Positions 52,555-61,844 of a stretch of 64,000 bases of DNA are shown here, in pieces; within the stretch, counting starts at the first letter, position 1; the number at the start of each line of letters is the position of its first letter. The DNA is from Microbacterium kunmingense (GTDB lineage Bacteria; Actinomycetota; Actinomycetes; Actinomycetales; Microbacteriaceae): contig NZ_JAKNUS010000013.1 of NCBI RefSeq assembly GCF_023155745.1, positions 18,112-82,111 on the forward strand. The letters run 5' to 3'. The position numbers and the translations under genes were made by a program. A model generated the notes under the pieces. It was not told where the DNA came from and searched no databases. It saw only the letters and a list, made by a program, of their open reading frames with translations.

Positions 52555-55179
52555 GTGAGTTCGCCGGCCGCACTGCCCTCCGAAGGCCTTCCCGGACTCG
52601 ACCCCCGATTCTCGCGCCTCGTCGCCGTTCCCGGCCGAGGGGCGGACGAGGGGATGACGCGCACCTGGCACATCCTCGACACCGGCCCCGAACTCGCACG
52701 ACTCGGCGTCTCCCCGCGGGGGACGGTCCTTGCGGTGCACGGCAACCCGACGTGGTCGTACCTGTGGCGGAGCATCGTCGCGCGCTCGTTCGCGGCCGCC
52801 GAGGCGGGCGAGCCCGCGTGGCGGGTCGTCGCCGTCGACCAGCTCGACATGGGCTTCTCCGAGCGCACCGACGTCGCGCGCCCGCTCGCGCAGCGCGTCG
52901 CCGACCTCGCCGCCCTCACCGACACCCTCGGGCTCACGGGGCCGGTCGTGACCCTCGGGCACGACTGGGGCGGCGTGATCTCGCTCGGGTGGGCGATCGA
53001 CCACCCCGAGCTTCTCGCCGGCGTCACGCTCCTGAACACCGCCGTGCACCACCCCGAGGGGGTGCCGATCCCCGCACCGCTCCGCCTCGCCGGGGCGCGG
53101 GGCGTGCTCGCCGTCTCGACGGTGCAGACCACGGCCTTCCTCGACACCACCCTCGCGCTGGCATCCCCGGCGCTGACCCCCGAGGTGAAGGCGGCGTTCC
53201 GCGCGCCGTACGGCACCGCCGAGCGCCGCCGCGCCATAGGCGGGTTCGTCGCCGACATCCCCGTCGACGCCCGCCATGAGAGCTTCGCCGAGCTGCAGCG
53301 GATCGCCGACGGCGTCAGCCGACTGACGGTTCCCGCCCTGATGCTCTGGGGCCCCCGCGACCCGATCTTCAGCGACCGGTACCTCGACGACCTCGTCGAG
53401 CGGATGCCGCAGGCCGACGTCCACCGCTTCGAAGGCGCCGGGCACCTCATCGCCGAAGACCGCGACTACGCCACCGCCGTGCTGACCTGGCTCGCCGAGC
53501 CCCAAGACGAAGAGCCGCCCGCTGAGGGCACGGAGGCCGCGTGGACCCCGCTGTGGGAACGCCTCGACGCCCGCCGGACCGACGACGCGACCGCCGTCAT
53601 CGAGATGGGCGCCGCGGGCGTCGTCCGCCGGGTGAGCTGGCGGCAGCTGGATGACCGCGTGCGCACCCTCGCCGCAGGGCTCACCGCCCTCGGCGTGCGC
53701 CGGGGCGACCGCGTCTCCCTCCTCGTGCCGCCGGGCCCGACCCTGACGGCCATCATCTACGCGTGCCTGCGCATCGGGGCGGTCGTCGTCGTCGCCGACG
53801 CCGGGCTCGGCCTGAAGGGCCTCACCCGCGCCGTGCGCGGCGCCTGGCCCGACGTCGTCATCGGGGAACTCCCCGGCCTCACCGCCGCGCGGGTGCTCGG
53901 TTGGCCGGGCCTGCGCATCTCGGTGCCGACGCTCCCCGCCGTGACGGCCCGCGCCCTCGGCATCCGGCACAGCCTCGCCGACGTCACGCGCGTCGGCGCC
54001 GCCGCCGACCTTCCGTCCGGCCCCGGTCCGGACGATCCCGCCGCCATCCTCTTCACCTCCGGGTCGACCGGCCCGGCGAAGGGCGTCGCGTACACGCACC
54101 GGCAGCTGTCGGCGCTCCGCGACATCCTCGCCGCGCATTTCGACGTCTCGCCGGGCACCGGCCTCGTCACCGGCTTCGCCCCCTTCGCCCTCCTCGGCCC
54201 GGCGCTCGGCACGCTCTCGGTGACCCCCGACATGGACGTCTCGGCGCCCCGCACCCTCACCGCGTCCGCGGTCGCCACGGCGGTCCGCGCCTCACAGGCG
54301 CGCATCGTCTTCCTCTCGCCGGCGGCGATCCTGAACGTCGTCGCCACCGCCGACGCCCTCACCGCCGACGACCGCGCGGCGCTCGCCGGCGTGGAGACGT
54401 TCCTCTCCACCGGGGCACCGATCAGCGAGGCGCTCCTCACCGCGGCCGCGCGGGTGATGCCGAACGCCACCGCGCACACCCCGTACGGGATGACCGAGTG
54501 CCTGCTCGTCACCGACATCACCCTCGACGGCATCCGCGCGGCGACCGAGGCACCCGATGCCGGCGTCTGCGTCGGCACCCCGATCGGCGCGAACCGCATC
54601 CGCATCAGCGCCCTCGACACCGACGGCCGCGCCACCGGCGACCCCGCCGAGACCCCGGGCGTCCTCGGCGAGATCCTCGTCTCGGCCTCGCACCTGAAGG
54701 ACCACTACGACCGCCTCTGGCTCACCGACCGCGAGGCCTCCCGCCAGACACCCGATGACGACGCTCGCTGGCACCGCACCGGCGACGTCGGACACCTCGA
54801 CGACGGCGGGCGCCTCTGGGTCGAGGGACGCGTGCCGCACGTGCTCGTCACCGCCGACGGACCGCTTGCCCCGGTCGGCCCGGAGCAGCAGGTCGAGCGC
54901 GTCCACGGCGTCCGCCGCGCGGCGGTGGTCGGTGTGGGTCCGCACGGCCTCCGCCAGGCCGTCGCGGTGATCGAGACGACGCCTGCCGCGGCGGGCCCGG
55001 GCCTCGCCGCCCCCGAGCTCGCCGCCCGCATCCGGGCCGCGACCGACACCCCGCTCGTCGCCGTGCTCGCCGTGCCGGCGCTTCCCACCGACATCCGCCA
55101 CAACTCCAAGATCGACCGCACCCGCCTGTCAGGCTGGGCGGAGCGGGTGCTCTCCGGCGAGAGGCCGACGGCGCCGTGA
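52555..55179 (+). CDS. OleBC fusion: beta-lactone decarboxylase and beta-lactone synthetase
   Basis: An 874-residue fusion. Residues about 1-320 are an alpha/beta hydrolase of haloalkane-dehalogenase type with nucleophile Asp in GHDWGG; this is OleB, which decarboxylates the beta-lactone to a cis-olefin. Residues about 330-870 are an adenylate-forming ligase with FTSGSTGPAKGVAYTH and PYGMTECLLVTDI, matching OleC, which closes the beta-lactone from the beta-hydroxy acid with ATP. Natural OleBC fusions are known in actinobacteria such as Micrococcus. GTG start 7 bp after oleA; the stop overlaps the oleD start. Confidence 0.92.
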   Translation: MSSPAALPSEGLPGLDPRFSRLVAVPGRGADEGMTRTWHILDTGPELARLGVSPRGTVLAVHGNPTWSYLWRSIVARSFAAAEAGEPAWRVVAVDQLDMGFSERTDVARPLAQRVADLAALTDTLGLTGPVVTLGHDWGGVISLGWAIDHPELLAGVTLLNTAVHHPEGVPIPAPLRLAGARGVLAVSTVQTTAFLDTTLALASPALTPEVKAAFRAPYGTAERRRAIGGFVADIPVDARHESFAELQRIADGVSRLTVPALMLWGPRDPIFSDRYLDDLVERMPQADVHRFEGAGHLIAEDRDYATAVLTWLAEPQDEEPPAEGTEAAWTPLWERLDARRTDDATAVIEMGAAGVVRRVSWRQLDDRVRTLAAGLTALGVRRGDRVSLLVPPGPTLTAIIYACLRIGAVVVVADAGLGLKGLTRAVRGAWPDVVIGELPGLTAARVLGWPGLRISVPTLPAVTARALGIRHSLADVTRVGAAADLPSGPGPDDPAAILFTSGSTGPAKGVAYTHRQLSALRDILAAHFDVSPGTGLVTGFAPFALLGPALGTLSVTPDMDVSAPRTLTASAVATAVRASQARIVFLSPAAILNVVATADALTADDRAALAGVETFLSTGAPISEALLTAAARVMPNATAHTPYGMTECLLVTDITLDGIRAATEAPDAGVCVGTPIGANRIRISALDTDGRATGDPAETPGVLGEILVSASHLKDHYDRLWLTDREASRQTPDDDARWHRTGDVGHLDDGGRLWVEGRVPHVLVTADGPLAPVGPEQQVERVHGVRRAAVVGVGPHGLRQAVAVIETTPAAAGPGLAAPELAARIRAATDTPLVAVLAVPALPTDIRHNSKIDRTRLSGWAERVLSGERPTAP

Positions 55180-56153
55180 AGGTTCTCGTCACCGGGGCAT
55201 CCGGTTTCCTCGGCGGAGCCGTCGCGGCCGACCTCGTCGCCGCGGGTCACCAGGTGCGCACCCTCCAGCGCCGCCCCTCCGGTGTCTCGGGCGCCGACGA
55301 CATCCTGGGGTCGGTGACGGATCCGGATGCCGCGGCGCAGGCGCTCGACGGCGTCGACGGCGTCATCCACCTCGCCGCGAAGGTGTCCCTCGCGGGCGAC
55401 CCGCGGGACTTCGAGGCGGTGAACATCGGCGGCACCCGCACGGTCCTCGATGCCGCCGAGCGCGCAGGGGTCTCGCGCTTCGCCTTCGTCTCGTCGCCGT
55501 CCGTCGCCCACGCCGGAGCGGCGCTCGCCGGGGTGGGGGCGGAGCCCGCCTCACCCGAGCACGCGCGCGGCGATTACGCCCGCACCAAAGCCGCCGCCGA
55601 GCTGCTCGCGCTCTCACGCGACAGCGCCGAGATGGCGGTCGTGGCGATCCGGCCTCACCTGGTGTGGGGGCCGGGAGACCCGCAGCTCGTCGAGCGCATC
55701 GTCGCGCGAGCGCGCGCCGGACGGCTGCCGCTGCTCAACGGCGGGACCGCGCTCATCGACTCCACATACATCGACAACGCCGCGACCGGTATCACCGCCG
55801 CGCTGGCCCGGGCCGAGCATGCGCACGGGCGCGCGTTCGTGCTGACGAACGGCGAGCCGCGCGCGGTCGGGGAGCTTCTCGCCGGCATCTGCCTCGCCGC
55901 CGGCGTCGCGCCGCCGCGATGGAGCGTTCCCGCGGGCGTCGCGCGCGCCGCGGGCTCGGTCGTCGAACGGATCTGGGCGGTGCGTCCCGGTGAAGACGAG
56001 CCCCCGATGACCCGGTTCCTCGCCGAACAGCTCTCCACGGCCCACTGGTTCGAACAGCGCGAGACCCGGGACGCGCTCGCGTGGGCGCCGGCGGTGTCGA
56101 TCGACGAGGGCCTCGCCCGCCTCGCCGATCACTACCGCTCCGCGCCGCGCTGA
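55176..56153 (+). CDS. oleD: OleD: 2-alkyl-3-oxoalkanoate reductase
   Basis: Extended SDR of 325 residues that reduces the OleA product to the beta-hydroxy acid using NADPH. GASGFLGGAVAADL is the nucleotide motif, with downstream RTKAAAEL in the position of the YxxxK region (here DYARTKAAAE). GTG start overlapping oleBC. The C-terminus is followed 19 bp later by the convergent glycosyltransferase operon. Confidence 0.9.
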   Translation: MKVLVTGASGFLGGAVAADLVAAGHQVRTLQRRPSGVSGADDILGSVTDPDAAAQALDGVDGVIHLAAKVSLAGDPRDFEAVNIGGTRTVLDAAERAGVSRFAFVSSPSVAHAGAALAGVGAEPASPEHARGDYARTKAAAELLALSRDSAEMAVVAIRPHLVWGPGDPQLVERIVARARAGRLPLLNGGTALIDSTYIDNAATGITAALARAEHAHGRAFVLTNGEPRAVGELLAGICLAAGVAPPRWSVPAGVARAAGSVVERIWAVRPGEDEPPMTRFLAEQLSTAHWFEQRETRDALAWAPAVSIDEGLARLADHYRSAPR

Positions 56154-56172
56154 CCCCCGCTGCGCGACAGAC

Positions 56173-57375
56173 CTACGCGGCGAGCGGCACCCGCACCGCG
56201 AGGCCCTCGATCGCGAGCCGGTACTCCTCGATCATCCGCTCGCGCGACAGGCGCGGCCGCGACGCGAGCGCCAGGCGCCGGAAGGCCGGCCGTGCGGCGA
56301 GCACCCTGTCCCAGGCCCCGGCGATCTCGGCCGGATCGTGCGCGGTCACGACCCCGAACCCGGCGACGACACGGGCGGCGTCACCGACCGAGGTCGTGAC
56401 GGGGGTCGCGCCCGACGCCGCGCCCTCGATGAGGCAGAGCGGCGACGCCTCGCCGAAGGCGCTCGTGAGCGCCACGATGTCGGCGATCCGGTGGAGGTCC
56501 GGCATGTCGCCGCGGATTCCCAGCAGGTGAACCCGAGCGGATGCCGCGACACCCGCCTCCGAGAACGCGGCACGCAGCGCGGGGTTGGCCTCCGACATCC
56601 CCGCTCCGCACATCAGGTAATGGGTCTCGGGCCGACGCTCCGCGTGCGCGGCGACCGCGCGGAGGAACAGCCCGGGATTCTTCATCGCGTCGAACCGCGC
56701 CGCGAAGAGCACCACGGGCGCGTCGGCGGGAATGCCGAGCGATCGTCGGGTCGCGGCGCGCTCCTGCGTCGTCCCCGGCCGGAATCGCGCGGTGTCGATG
56801 CCGTTCGCCACGACGTGCGTGGGAACCCCGTCCCCCAGCACCTCGCGGTACGCGTCGCGGGTCGACTCCGCGCAGGCGATCGCCGTGGTGACGAGCCCGG
56901 TCCGGGCCGCGTCGGCGAGCCAGTCGCGAGCGGGGCCGGCGTGCGCCGGATCGGAGCGGTGGAGGCTCACGGCGACGGGCACCGCGGGCATCATGCCCCG
57001 CTCGCGGAGGGCGAGGAGGAGCCCGAGCGGCTGCTCCTTCAGCGACACCACCACATCGGCCTGCCCGATCACCGCCGCCGCCCGACGCAGCTGGCGGGGC
57101 GAGAAGGTCTCGGGTCCGAGCGGCGCGTCGCCGGCGGTGCGGCCGAGGTGTCGCACCTCGACGCCCGCGGCGACGAGGCGGAGGAAGCGCGGGTCGTCCG
57201 CCATCCTCTGCACGGTCGCCTCGCGTCGCGCACGCGCGGCGATCGACAGCACACGGTGACGCTGCCCGCCGGCGTGGAGCCCCTGCAGCCCCGCGACGAC
57301 ATCGGTGTGCAGCACCCGGGCGCCGCCGGCGAAGAACCCTTCGTAGAGCGACAGAACGCGCAGGGGTGCGGTCAT
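56173..57375 (-). CDS. GT4-type glycosyltransferase, last gene of the operon
   Basis: A 400-residue GT-B glycosyltransferase. The N-terminal YEGFFAGGARVLHTDVVAGL is an acceptor-side motif. The C-terminal half shows VVLFAARFDAMKNPGLFLRA, the HYLMCGAG loop and FGEASPLCLIEGAASGATPV with the conserved Glu. ATG 57375 follows GAGAGG at seven bases. It lies 42 bp after the preceding glycosyltransferase and is probably cotranscribed. Substrates unknown. Confidence 0.87.
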   Translation of the reverse strand: MTAPLRVLSLYEGFFAGGARVLHTDVVAGLQGLHAGGQRHRVLSIAARARREATVQRMADDPRFLRLVAAGVEVRHLGRTAGDAPLGPETFSPRQLRRAAAVIGQADVVVSLKEQPLGLLLALRERGMMPAVPVAVSLHRSDPAHAGPARDWLADAARTGLVTTAIACAESTRDAYREVLGDGVPTHVVANGIDTARFRPGTTQERAATRRSLGIPADAPVVLFAARFDAMKNPGLFLRAVAAHAERRPETHYLMCGAGMSEANPALRAAFSEAGVAASARVHLLGIRGDMPDLHRIADIVALTSAFGEASPLCLIEGAASGATPVTTSVGDAARVVAGFGVVTAHDPAEIAGAWDRVLAARPAFRRLALASRPRLSRERMIEEYRLAIEGLAVRVPLAA

Positions 57376-57417
57376 CGTGGCGCCTCTCATCGATCCGAGC
57401 CGTCAGACGACGGTTGG

Positions 57418-58521
57418 TCAATGCTCGGGTTTCGGCGCCTCGATGTCGATGAACGCAGAGCGTGGGGTGGGTGAACGACGGGTGACGGATTCGAGCACTC
57501 CGCGGGCGACGCGCGCCGTGTCGAGCCACGACGGCAGGCGTGCGCCCGCGGCGCGCGCCGCGCGCGTCATCCGGTCGCGGCGTTCGTGATCGGTGAGCAC
57601 GGTGCGGAGCGCTCCCGCGAAGGCCCGGGGGTCGCCGGGCGCCACGAGCGTCCCCGCCTCGGCGGGCACCGTCTCGGGCACCGCACCGGTCGAACACGAC
57701 ACGATCGGCACGCCCCACGCGAGGGCCTCATCGAAGACCAGGCCGTACCCCTCGTAGCGGGTGGCGAGGGCGAACACCGAGGCCTCCGCCCACAACTCGG
57801 CGAGCTCGTCGTTCCCGATCCGGCCCGCGATCCTGACCCGCTCCCCGAGCCCGAGCTCGTCACGGAGCCTCGGCAGCGCCGCGGCGAACGGCTCATCCCA
57901 CGGGGTCCCCACGATCTCGGCGCGCCAGTCGAGGTCGGTCAGCTGCGCCAGGGCGCGCAGCAGCACGTCGTGCCCCTTCCGGGGATGCTGGATCCCCACC
58001 GACAGCACGAGCGGCGGCGCGGCAGCCCGCCTGACCCCCCGGGCCGGGTCGGTGCCCGGCCGGGCGACGGTGATCATCGCGGGGTCGGCGCCGTACCCGT
58101 CGACGAGCAGGCGCGCGGTGTGGGGGCTCGGCACGAGCACCGCGGCAGCCAGACGCAGGTTGTCGCGCTCGTTCGTGAAGAGCCACTCGCGCCGCTCCGG
58201 CGACAGCCCCTCCTCGTGGGCGAGGGGGTGGTGGACCATCCCGACGATCGGCGCGCGCACGCGCGCGAGCGCCGCGGTCGGCGTGGCGCCGAACACGAAG
58301 CCGTCGAGGATGAGCGGATGCCGCGGGTCGACCTCCTGCAGGGTCGCCACCGTGGCATCCACGTCCTCCTCCGACGGGTCGGGGAACGAGCCGGTGACCG
58401 GCAGGTACGCCGTGTCGACGCCGACCTCGCGGAGACCCTCGAGGAGGCGCTTCTCGTACAGGTAGCCGCCGGTGACGGTGTCGAGGTCGCCGGGGATGGC
58501 GAACGCCGCGCGGATGCTCAC
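57418..58521 (-). CDS. GT4-type glycosyltransferase
   Basis: A 367-residue GT-B enzyme: SIRAAFAIPGDLDTVTGGYL with the N-terminal glycine-rich turn (TGGYLYEKRL), PLVLSVGIQHPRKGHDVLLR, then YEGYGLVFDEALAWGVPIVS with the conserved Glu. Its GTG start overlaps the permease stop (GTGA), so translation is coupled to the ABC transporter. The pairing of two glycosyltransferases with a CDP-alcohol enzyme suggests glycolipid or polymer synthesis; inference. Confidence 0.88.
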   Translation of the reverse strand: MSIRAAFAIPGDLDTVTGGYLYEKRLLEGLREVGVDTAYLPVTGSFPDPSEEDVDATVATLQEVDPRHPLILDGFVFGATPTAALARVRAPIVGMVHHPLAHEEGLSPERREWLFTNERDNLRLAAAVLVPSPHTARLLVDGYGADPAMITVARPGTDPARGVRRAAAPPLVLSVGIQHPRKGHDVLLRALAQLTDLDWRAEIVGTPWDEPFAAALPRLRDELGLGERVRIAGRIGNDELAELWAEASVFALATRYEGYGLVFDEALAWGVPIVSCSTGAVPETVPAEAGTLVAPGDPRAFAGALRTVLTDHERRDRMTRAARAAGARLPSWLDTARVARGVLESVTRRSPTPRSAFIDIEAPKPEH

Positions 58522-60095
58522 GTCTGCTGCTCCGGCGCGTAGACGCGGAGCACCGGCGACTCGATGACCCCGACCAGGGCGTACCCGAGCGCGGAGAGCG
58601 CGGTCACGGCGACGACGGCGACGGCAAGGAGGTCGTAGCCCGACTGCGAGGCGGCGAGGGCCATCGCCGCCCCCACGCCCGTACCGATCGCGAGCCATTC
58701 CACGACGGTGACGGCGAGCACCGCCGCCGGCACGCTCATACGGGCGGCGGCGAAGAAGGCGGGGAGCATGGCGGGGATCCGCACCCGCACGAGCTGCACC
58801 CGCGCGGGCGCGCCGTAGCCGCGGAGCACATCGAGCGCCTGGCCCGGCGCTTGCCGAAGGCCCTCGAGGCACGCGATGAGGGTGGGGAAGAACACCATGA
58901 GCGCCACGAGCGAGATCGCGCCGACGGGTCCGCGCCCGAGGAGCAGGATGACGAGCGGGGCCGTCGTGACGATCGGGACGGCGCGCAGCGCAATGGCGAT
59001 CGGCATCGACACGGTCGCCGCGCGCGGGGCGAGGGTGAGCGCGATCGCCCCGCCGGCGCCGACGGCGAGCCCGGCGAGGTACCCGGCGATCGCGAGCACC
59101 GCGGTCTCGCCGAGCGCGGCGAAGAGGATGCCGCGCACCTCACCGCCGTCGTCGACCCCGGCGAAGATGCGGATGACGTCGACCGGCGTTCGGGCGAAGA
59201 ACGGGCTGATCCCGGTGACCGCGATCCCGCCCCACCAGAGCGCGACGATGACGACGAGGAAGGCCACCGTGGTGACGACGGCGCTGCGCACCCGCTCGCG
59301 CCGCGGCAGGCGAGGGCGGACGGGCGCGAGGATGAGCGGCGGTCGCTCGGTGACGAACCGGCGCCCGATCGCGCCGATCACGACATAGGCGACGACCGAG
59401 ACGACCGTGGCGACGGTGGCGAGCGCCCAGGTGAGCTGGATGTCGAGGTCGCGCGACGCGCGGATCGTCAGCACGCCGAGCCCGCTCTGCGCGCCGGTGA
59501 ACTCGCCGACCATTGCGCCGAGGAACGCCGCGGGTGCGGCGATCTGCAGCCCGGCGATGAGGTACGGCAGGCTCGCCCGCGCGCGCACGTGGACGAGGGC
59601 CGCGCCCGCGCCCCGCCCGTACGACCGGACGAGGTCGAACCAGGTCGCCGGTGCCGCGCGGAGTCCCACGAGGAGCGGGATCATCGTGGTGTAGTACACC
59701 GCGAGGGCGGCGAGGACGACCTGCGGGCCGTCACCCGGGCCCAGGATGACGCGGAGCACCGGGCCGGTCGCGACGAGCGGCAGGCAGAAGACCACGAGCG
59801 CCACGGCGGTGACGACCCGCTCGGTCGCCGGCAGCAGCACCGCCAGGGCGGCCAGGGCGATGGCGGCGAGATTACCGATGACGAATCCGGCGAGCGCGGC
59901 CTGCCCGGTGACGAGGAGGGCCCGCCAGAGCAGCCCCGCCTGGGTGACGAGGGCGACGGCGATCTCGGTGGGCGCGGCCAGCACGAAGGCGGAGGTGAGA
60001 AGGCGCGCGGCGACCTCCCACACCACGAGCAGCAGCACGACGGCGATCGCCGTGTCGCGCCGGACGTGCGTCCGGGTCGCGGTGGCGGTGGTCAT
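58518..60095 (-). CDS. Fused double ABC transporter permease (NMT1/SsuC type)
   Basis: A 525-residue membrane protein made of two consecutive BPD permease domains, about 20-265 and 290-515. Each has the EAA loop with conserved Gly (YGRGAGAALVHVRARASLPY, and YGAPARVQLVRVRIPAMLPA). Two permease subunits have therefore fused, which gives the complete channel in one chain. ATG 60095 overlaps the ATPase stop. It belongs with the ATPase and binding protein upstream. Confidence 0.9.
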   Translation of the reverse strand: MTTATATRTHVRRDTAIAVVLLLVVWEVAARLLTSAFVLAAPTEIAVALVTQAGLLWRALLVTGQAALAGFVIGNLAAIALAALAVLLPATERVVTAVALVVFCLPLVATGPVLRVILGPGDGPQVVLAALAVYYTTMIPLLVGLRAAPATWFDLVRSYGRGAGAALVHVRARASLPYLIAGLQIAAPAAFLGAMVGEFTGAQSGLGVLTIRASRDLDIQLTWALATVATVVSVVAYVVIGAIGRRFVTERPPLILAPVRPRLPRRERVRSAVVTTVAFLVVIVALWWGGIAVTGISPFFARTPVDVIRIFAGVDDGGEVRGILFAALGETAVLAIAGYLAGLAVGAGGAIALTLAPRAATVSMPIAIALRAVPIVTTAPLVILLLGRGPVGAISLVALMVFFPTLIACLEGLRQAPGQALDVLRGYGAPARVQLVRVRIPAMLPAFFAAARMSVPAAVLAVTVVEWLAIGTGVGAAMALAASQSGYDLLAVAVVAVTALSALGYALVGVIESPVLRVYAPEQQT

Positions 60096-60832
60096 GCCGC
60101 CCGTGACCGGGAGAGCGCCTCGGTCACCGCGGCGACGACCCGGTCGAACGCCGCCTCGTCCTCGCGCGGGACGGCGATGTCGGCCACCACCCGCGCCGGG
60201 CGCGGGCTCAGCACGACGATGCGGTCGGCGATGCGCGCGGCCTCCGAGATCGAGTGGGTGACGAGCAGCGCCGTGGTGCCGCGCTCGCGCCACAGCGGCG
60301 GGAGTTCGGCGATGAGGTCCTGCCGGGTGAGTTCGTCCACCGCGCCGAAGGGTTCGTCCAGGAGCAGCAGGCGGGGCTCGGTGATGAGCGCCCGCGCGAT
60401 CGCGGCGCGCTGCCGCATCCCTCCCGACAGCGCCGCCGGCCGGGCGTCGCCGAATCCGTCCAGGCCCACGCGCCCGATCATCCGGTCGATCGCCGCGTCA
60501 TCGACATCTCGCCGGGTGAGGGTGAGTGCGAGCGCGGCGTTCTGACGGACGCTCCGCCAGGGCAGGAGCGAGGGGTCTTGGAACGCCACGGCGAGTTCGC
60601 CGCGCTCGGCGACGGCGTGCGGTGAATCGCCGTCGATCGTGATCGACCCGGAGGTGGGGTCTTCGAGTCCGGCGATCATCCGCAGAAGCGTCGACTTGCC
60701 GCATCCGGACGGACCCACGAGCGCTGTCGTCGACCCGCCGGTGAACTCCAGATTCAGCGGAGCGACCGCCTCGAGCCCGTCGGGGTAGACCTTGCCGGCC
60801 CCCGAGACGAGAACCCGGGGCTCAGCTGCCAT
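60092..60832 (-). CDS. ABC transporter ATPase (SsuB/ThiZ-like)
   Basis: A 246-residue ATPase of the nitrate/sulfonate/pyrimidine importer group. Walker A GPSGCGKSTL, Q-loop AFQDPSLLPWRSV, signature LSGGMRQRAAIARAL and Walker B LLLDEPFGAVD. ATG 60832 overlaps the binding-protein stop by 11 bp. SsuB-like and ThiZ-like ATPases cannot be told apart from this sequence. Confidence 0.92.
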   Translation of the reverse strand: MAAEPRVLVSGAGKVYPDGLEAVAPLNLEFTGGSTTALVGPSGCGKSTLLRMIAGLEDPTSGSITIDGDSPHAVAERGELAVAFQDPSLLPWRSVRQNAALALTLTRRDVDDAAIDRMIGRVGLDGFGDARPAALSGGMRQRAAIARALITEPRLLLLDEPFGAVDELTRQDLIAELPPLWRERGTTALLVTHSISEAARIADRIVVLSPRPARVVADIAVPREDEAAFDRVVAAVTEALSRSRAA

Positions 60833-61844
60833 GGACTTCTTCCAGCACCGACCGATCCCAGAGGTCGGCCGGAACATCCTGACCGAGCAGGGCGAGGGTC
60901 TCGCGGTTCTGCGCCACGGACTCGTCCGTCCACCAGCCGAAGCCGTTCTCGTCGGTGACCTCCGAGAACATCAGCGGCACCTGCCGCTCGGCCTGCAGCT
61001 GCTGGGTGGGAAGGTCGAGCCCGGCGTCGGGGAACTTCTCCACCGTGAGGGCGGCTGCCGCGTCGGTGTCGGCGCGGTACTCGTCCCACCCGCGCACTTC
61101 ACCGCGCATGAGCGCGACGAGGTCGGCGCGCCGGTTCGCGAGGGAGTCCTCGGTGGCGATGTAGGTCTGCGAGTGGAGGGCGTAGCCGTAGTCGGCCATG
61201 AGCATCGTGACGCTCTCGACCCCCTGCACGGTCATCGCGACGGGCAGGTCGGTCTCCCAGCACAGGAGGCAATCCACTTCGCCGGCGAGGAGGGGCTGCG
61301 CGGAGTACTGCGTGGGCACGACCTCGATACCGTCCACGTCGACGTCGTTCAGGGTGCAGAGCGTCTCGAGCACAGGGGTGTTCGCGAGGGCCATGCCGAT
61401 GCGCTTGCCGACGAGGTCGGCGGGGGTGTTCACCGGGTTCTCGGGGAGCGAGGCGACGACGAAGGGGTTCTTCTGCATGGCGACGCCGATGATCTTGAAC
61501 GGCGCCCCCTCGGCGACCGCGGCGGCGGTGTAGTCGGCGGCCGAGATGCCGATGAGCGCCGACCCCGACACGACCGGCGGTTCGACGGGGGCGTTCGGCC
61601 CTCCCTGCAGAAGGGTGACGTCCAGGCCCTCGTACCAGCCGCGGTCCAGCGCGATGTAGCTCCCGCCGAACTGCACGGAGTGCAGCCACGACAGTTGGAG
61701 GGATGCCGCGGTGGCGGCGTCTCCGCTGCCGAACAGCCCCCCGGGGCGGGTGCTCAGGCCGATACCGGCCGCCGCGATACCGGCGACGCCGACGATGCCG
61801 GCGCCGAGCAGAGTGCGGCGGGTGAGGGTCTTGCGGTCTGTCAT
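60822..61844 (-). CDS. NMT1/THI5-type substrate-binding protein with Tat-like signal
   Basis: A 340-residue binding protein. The N-terminus TLTRRTLLGAGIVGVAGIAA looks like a twin-arginine signal. The mature part has SWLHSVQFGGSYIALDRGWY and the GGPNAPVEPPVVSGSALIGI segment, as in SsuA/ThiY/NMT1 proteins that bind pyrimidine precursors, sulfonates or similar small molecules. Its ATG overlaps the upstream fusion-gene stop (ATGA). The ligand is not deducible; an HMP-type pyrimidine is one option. Confidence 0.9.
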   Translation of the reverse strand: MTDRKTLTRRTLLGAGIVGVAGIAAAGIGLSTRPGGLFGSGDAATAASLQLSWLHSVQFGGSYIALDRGWYEGLDVTLLQGGPNAPVEPPVVSGSALIGISAADYTAAAVAEGAPFKIIGVAMQKNPFVVASLPENPVNTPADLVGKRIGMALANTPVLETLCTLNDVDVDGIEVVPTQYSAQPLLAGEVDCLLCWETDLPVAMTVQGVESVTMLMADYGYALHSQTYIATEDSLANRRADLVALMRGEVRGWDEYRADTDAAAALTVEKFPDAGLDLPTQQLQAERQVPLMFSEVTDENGFGWWTDESVAQNRETLALLGQDVPADLWDRSVLEEVHGS

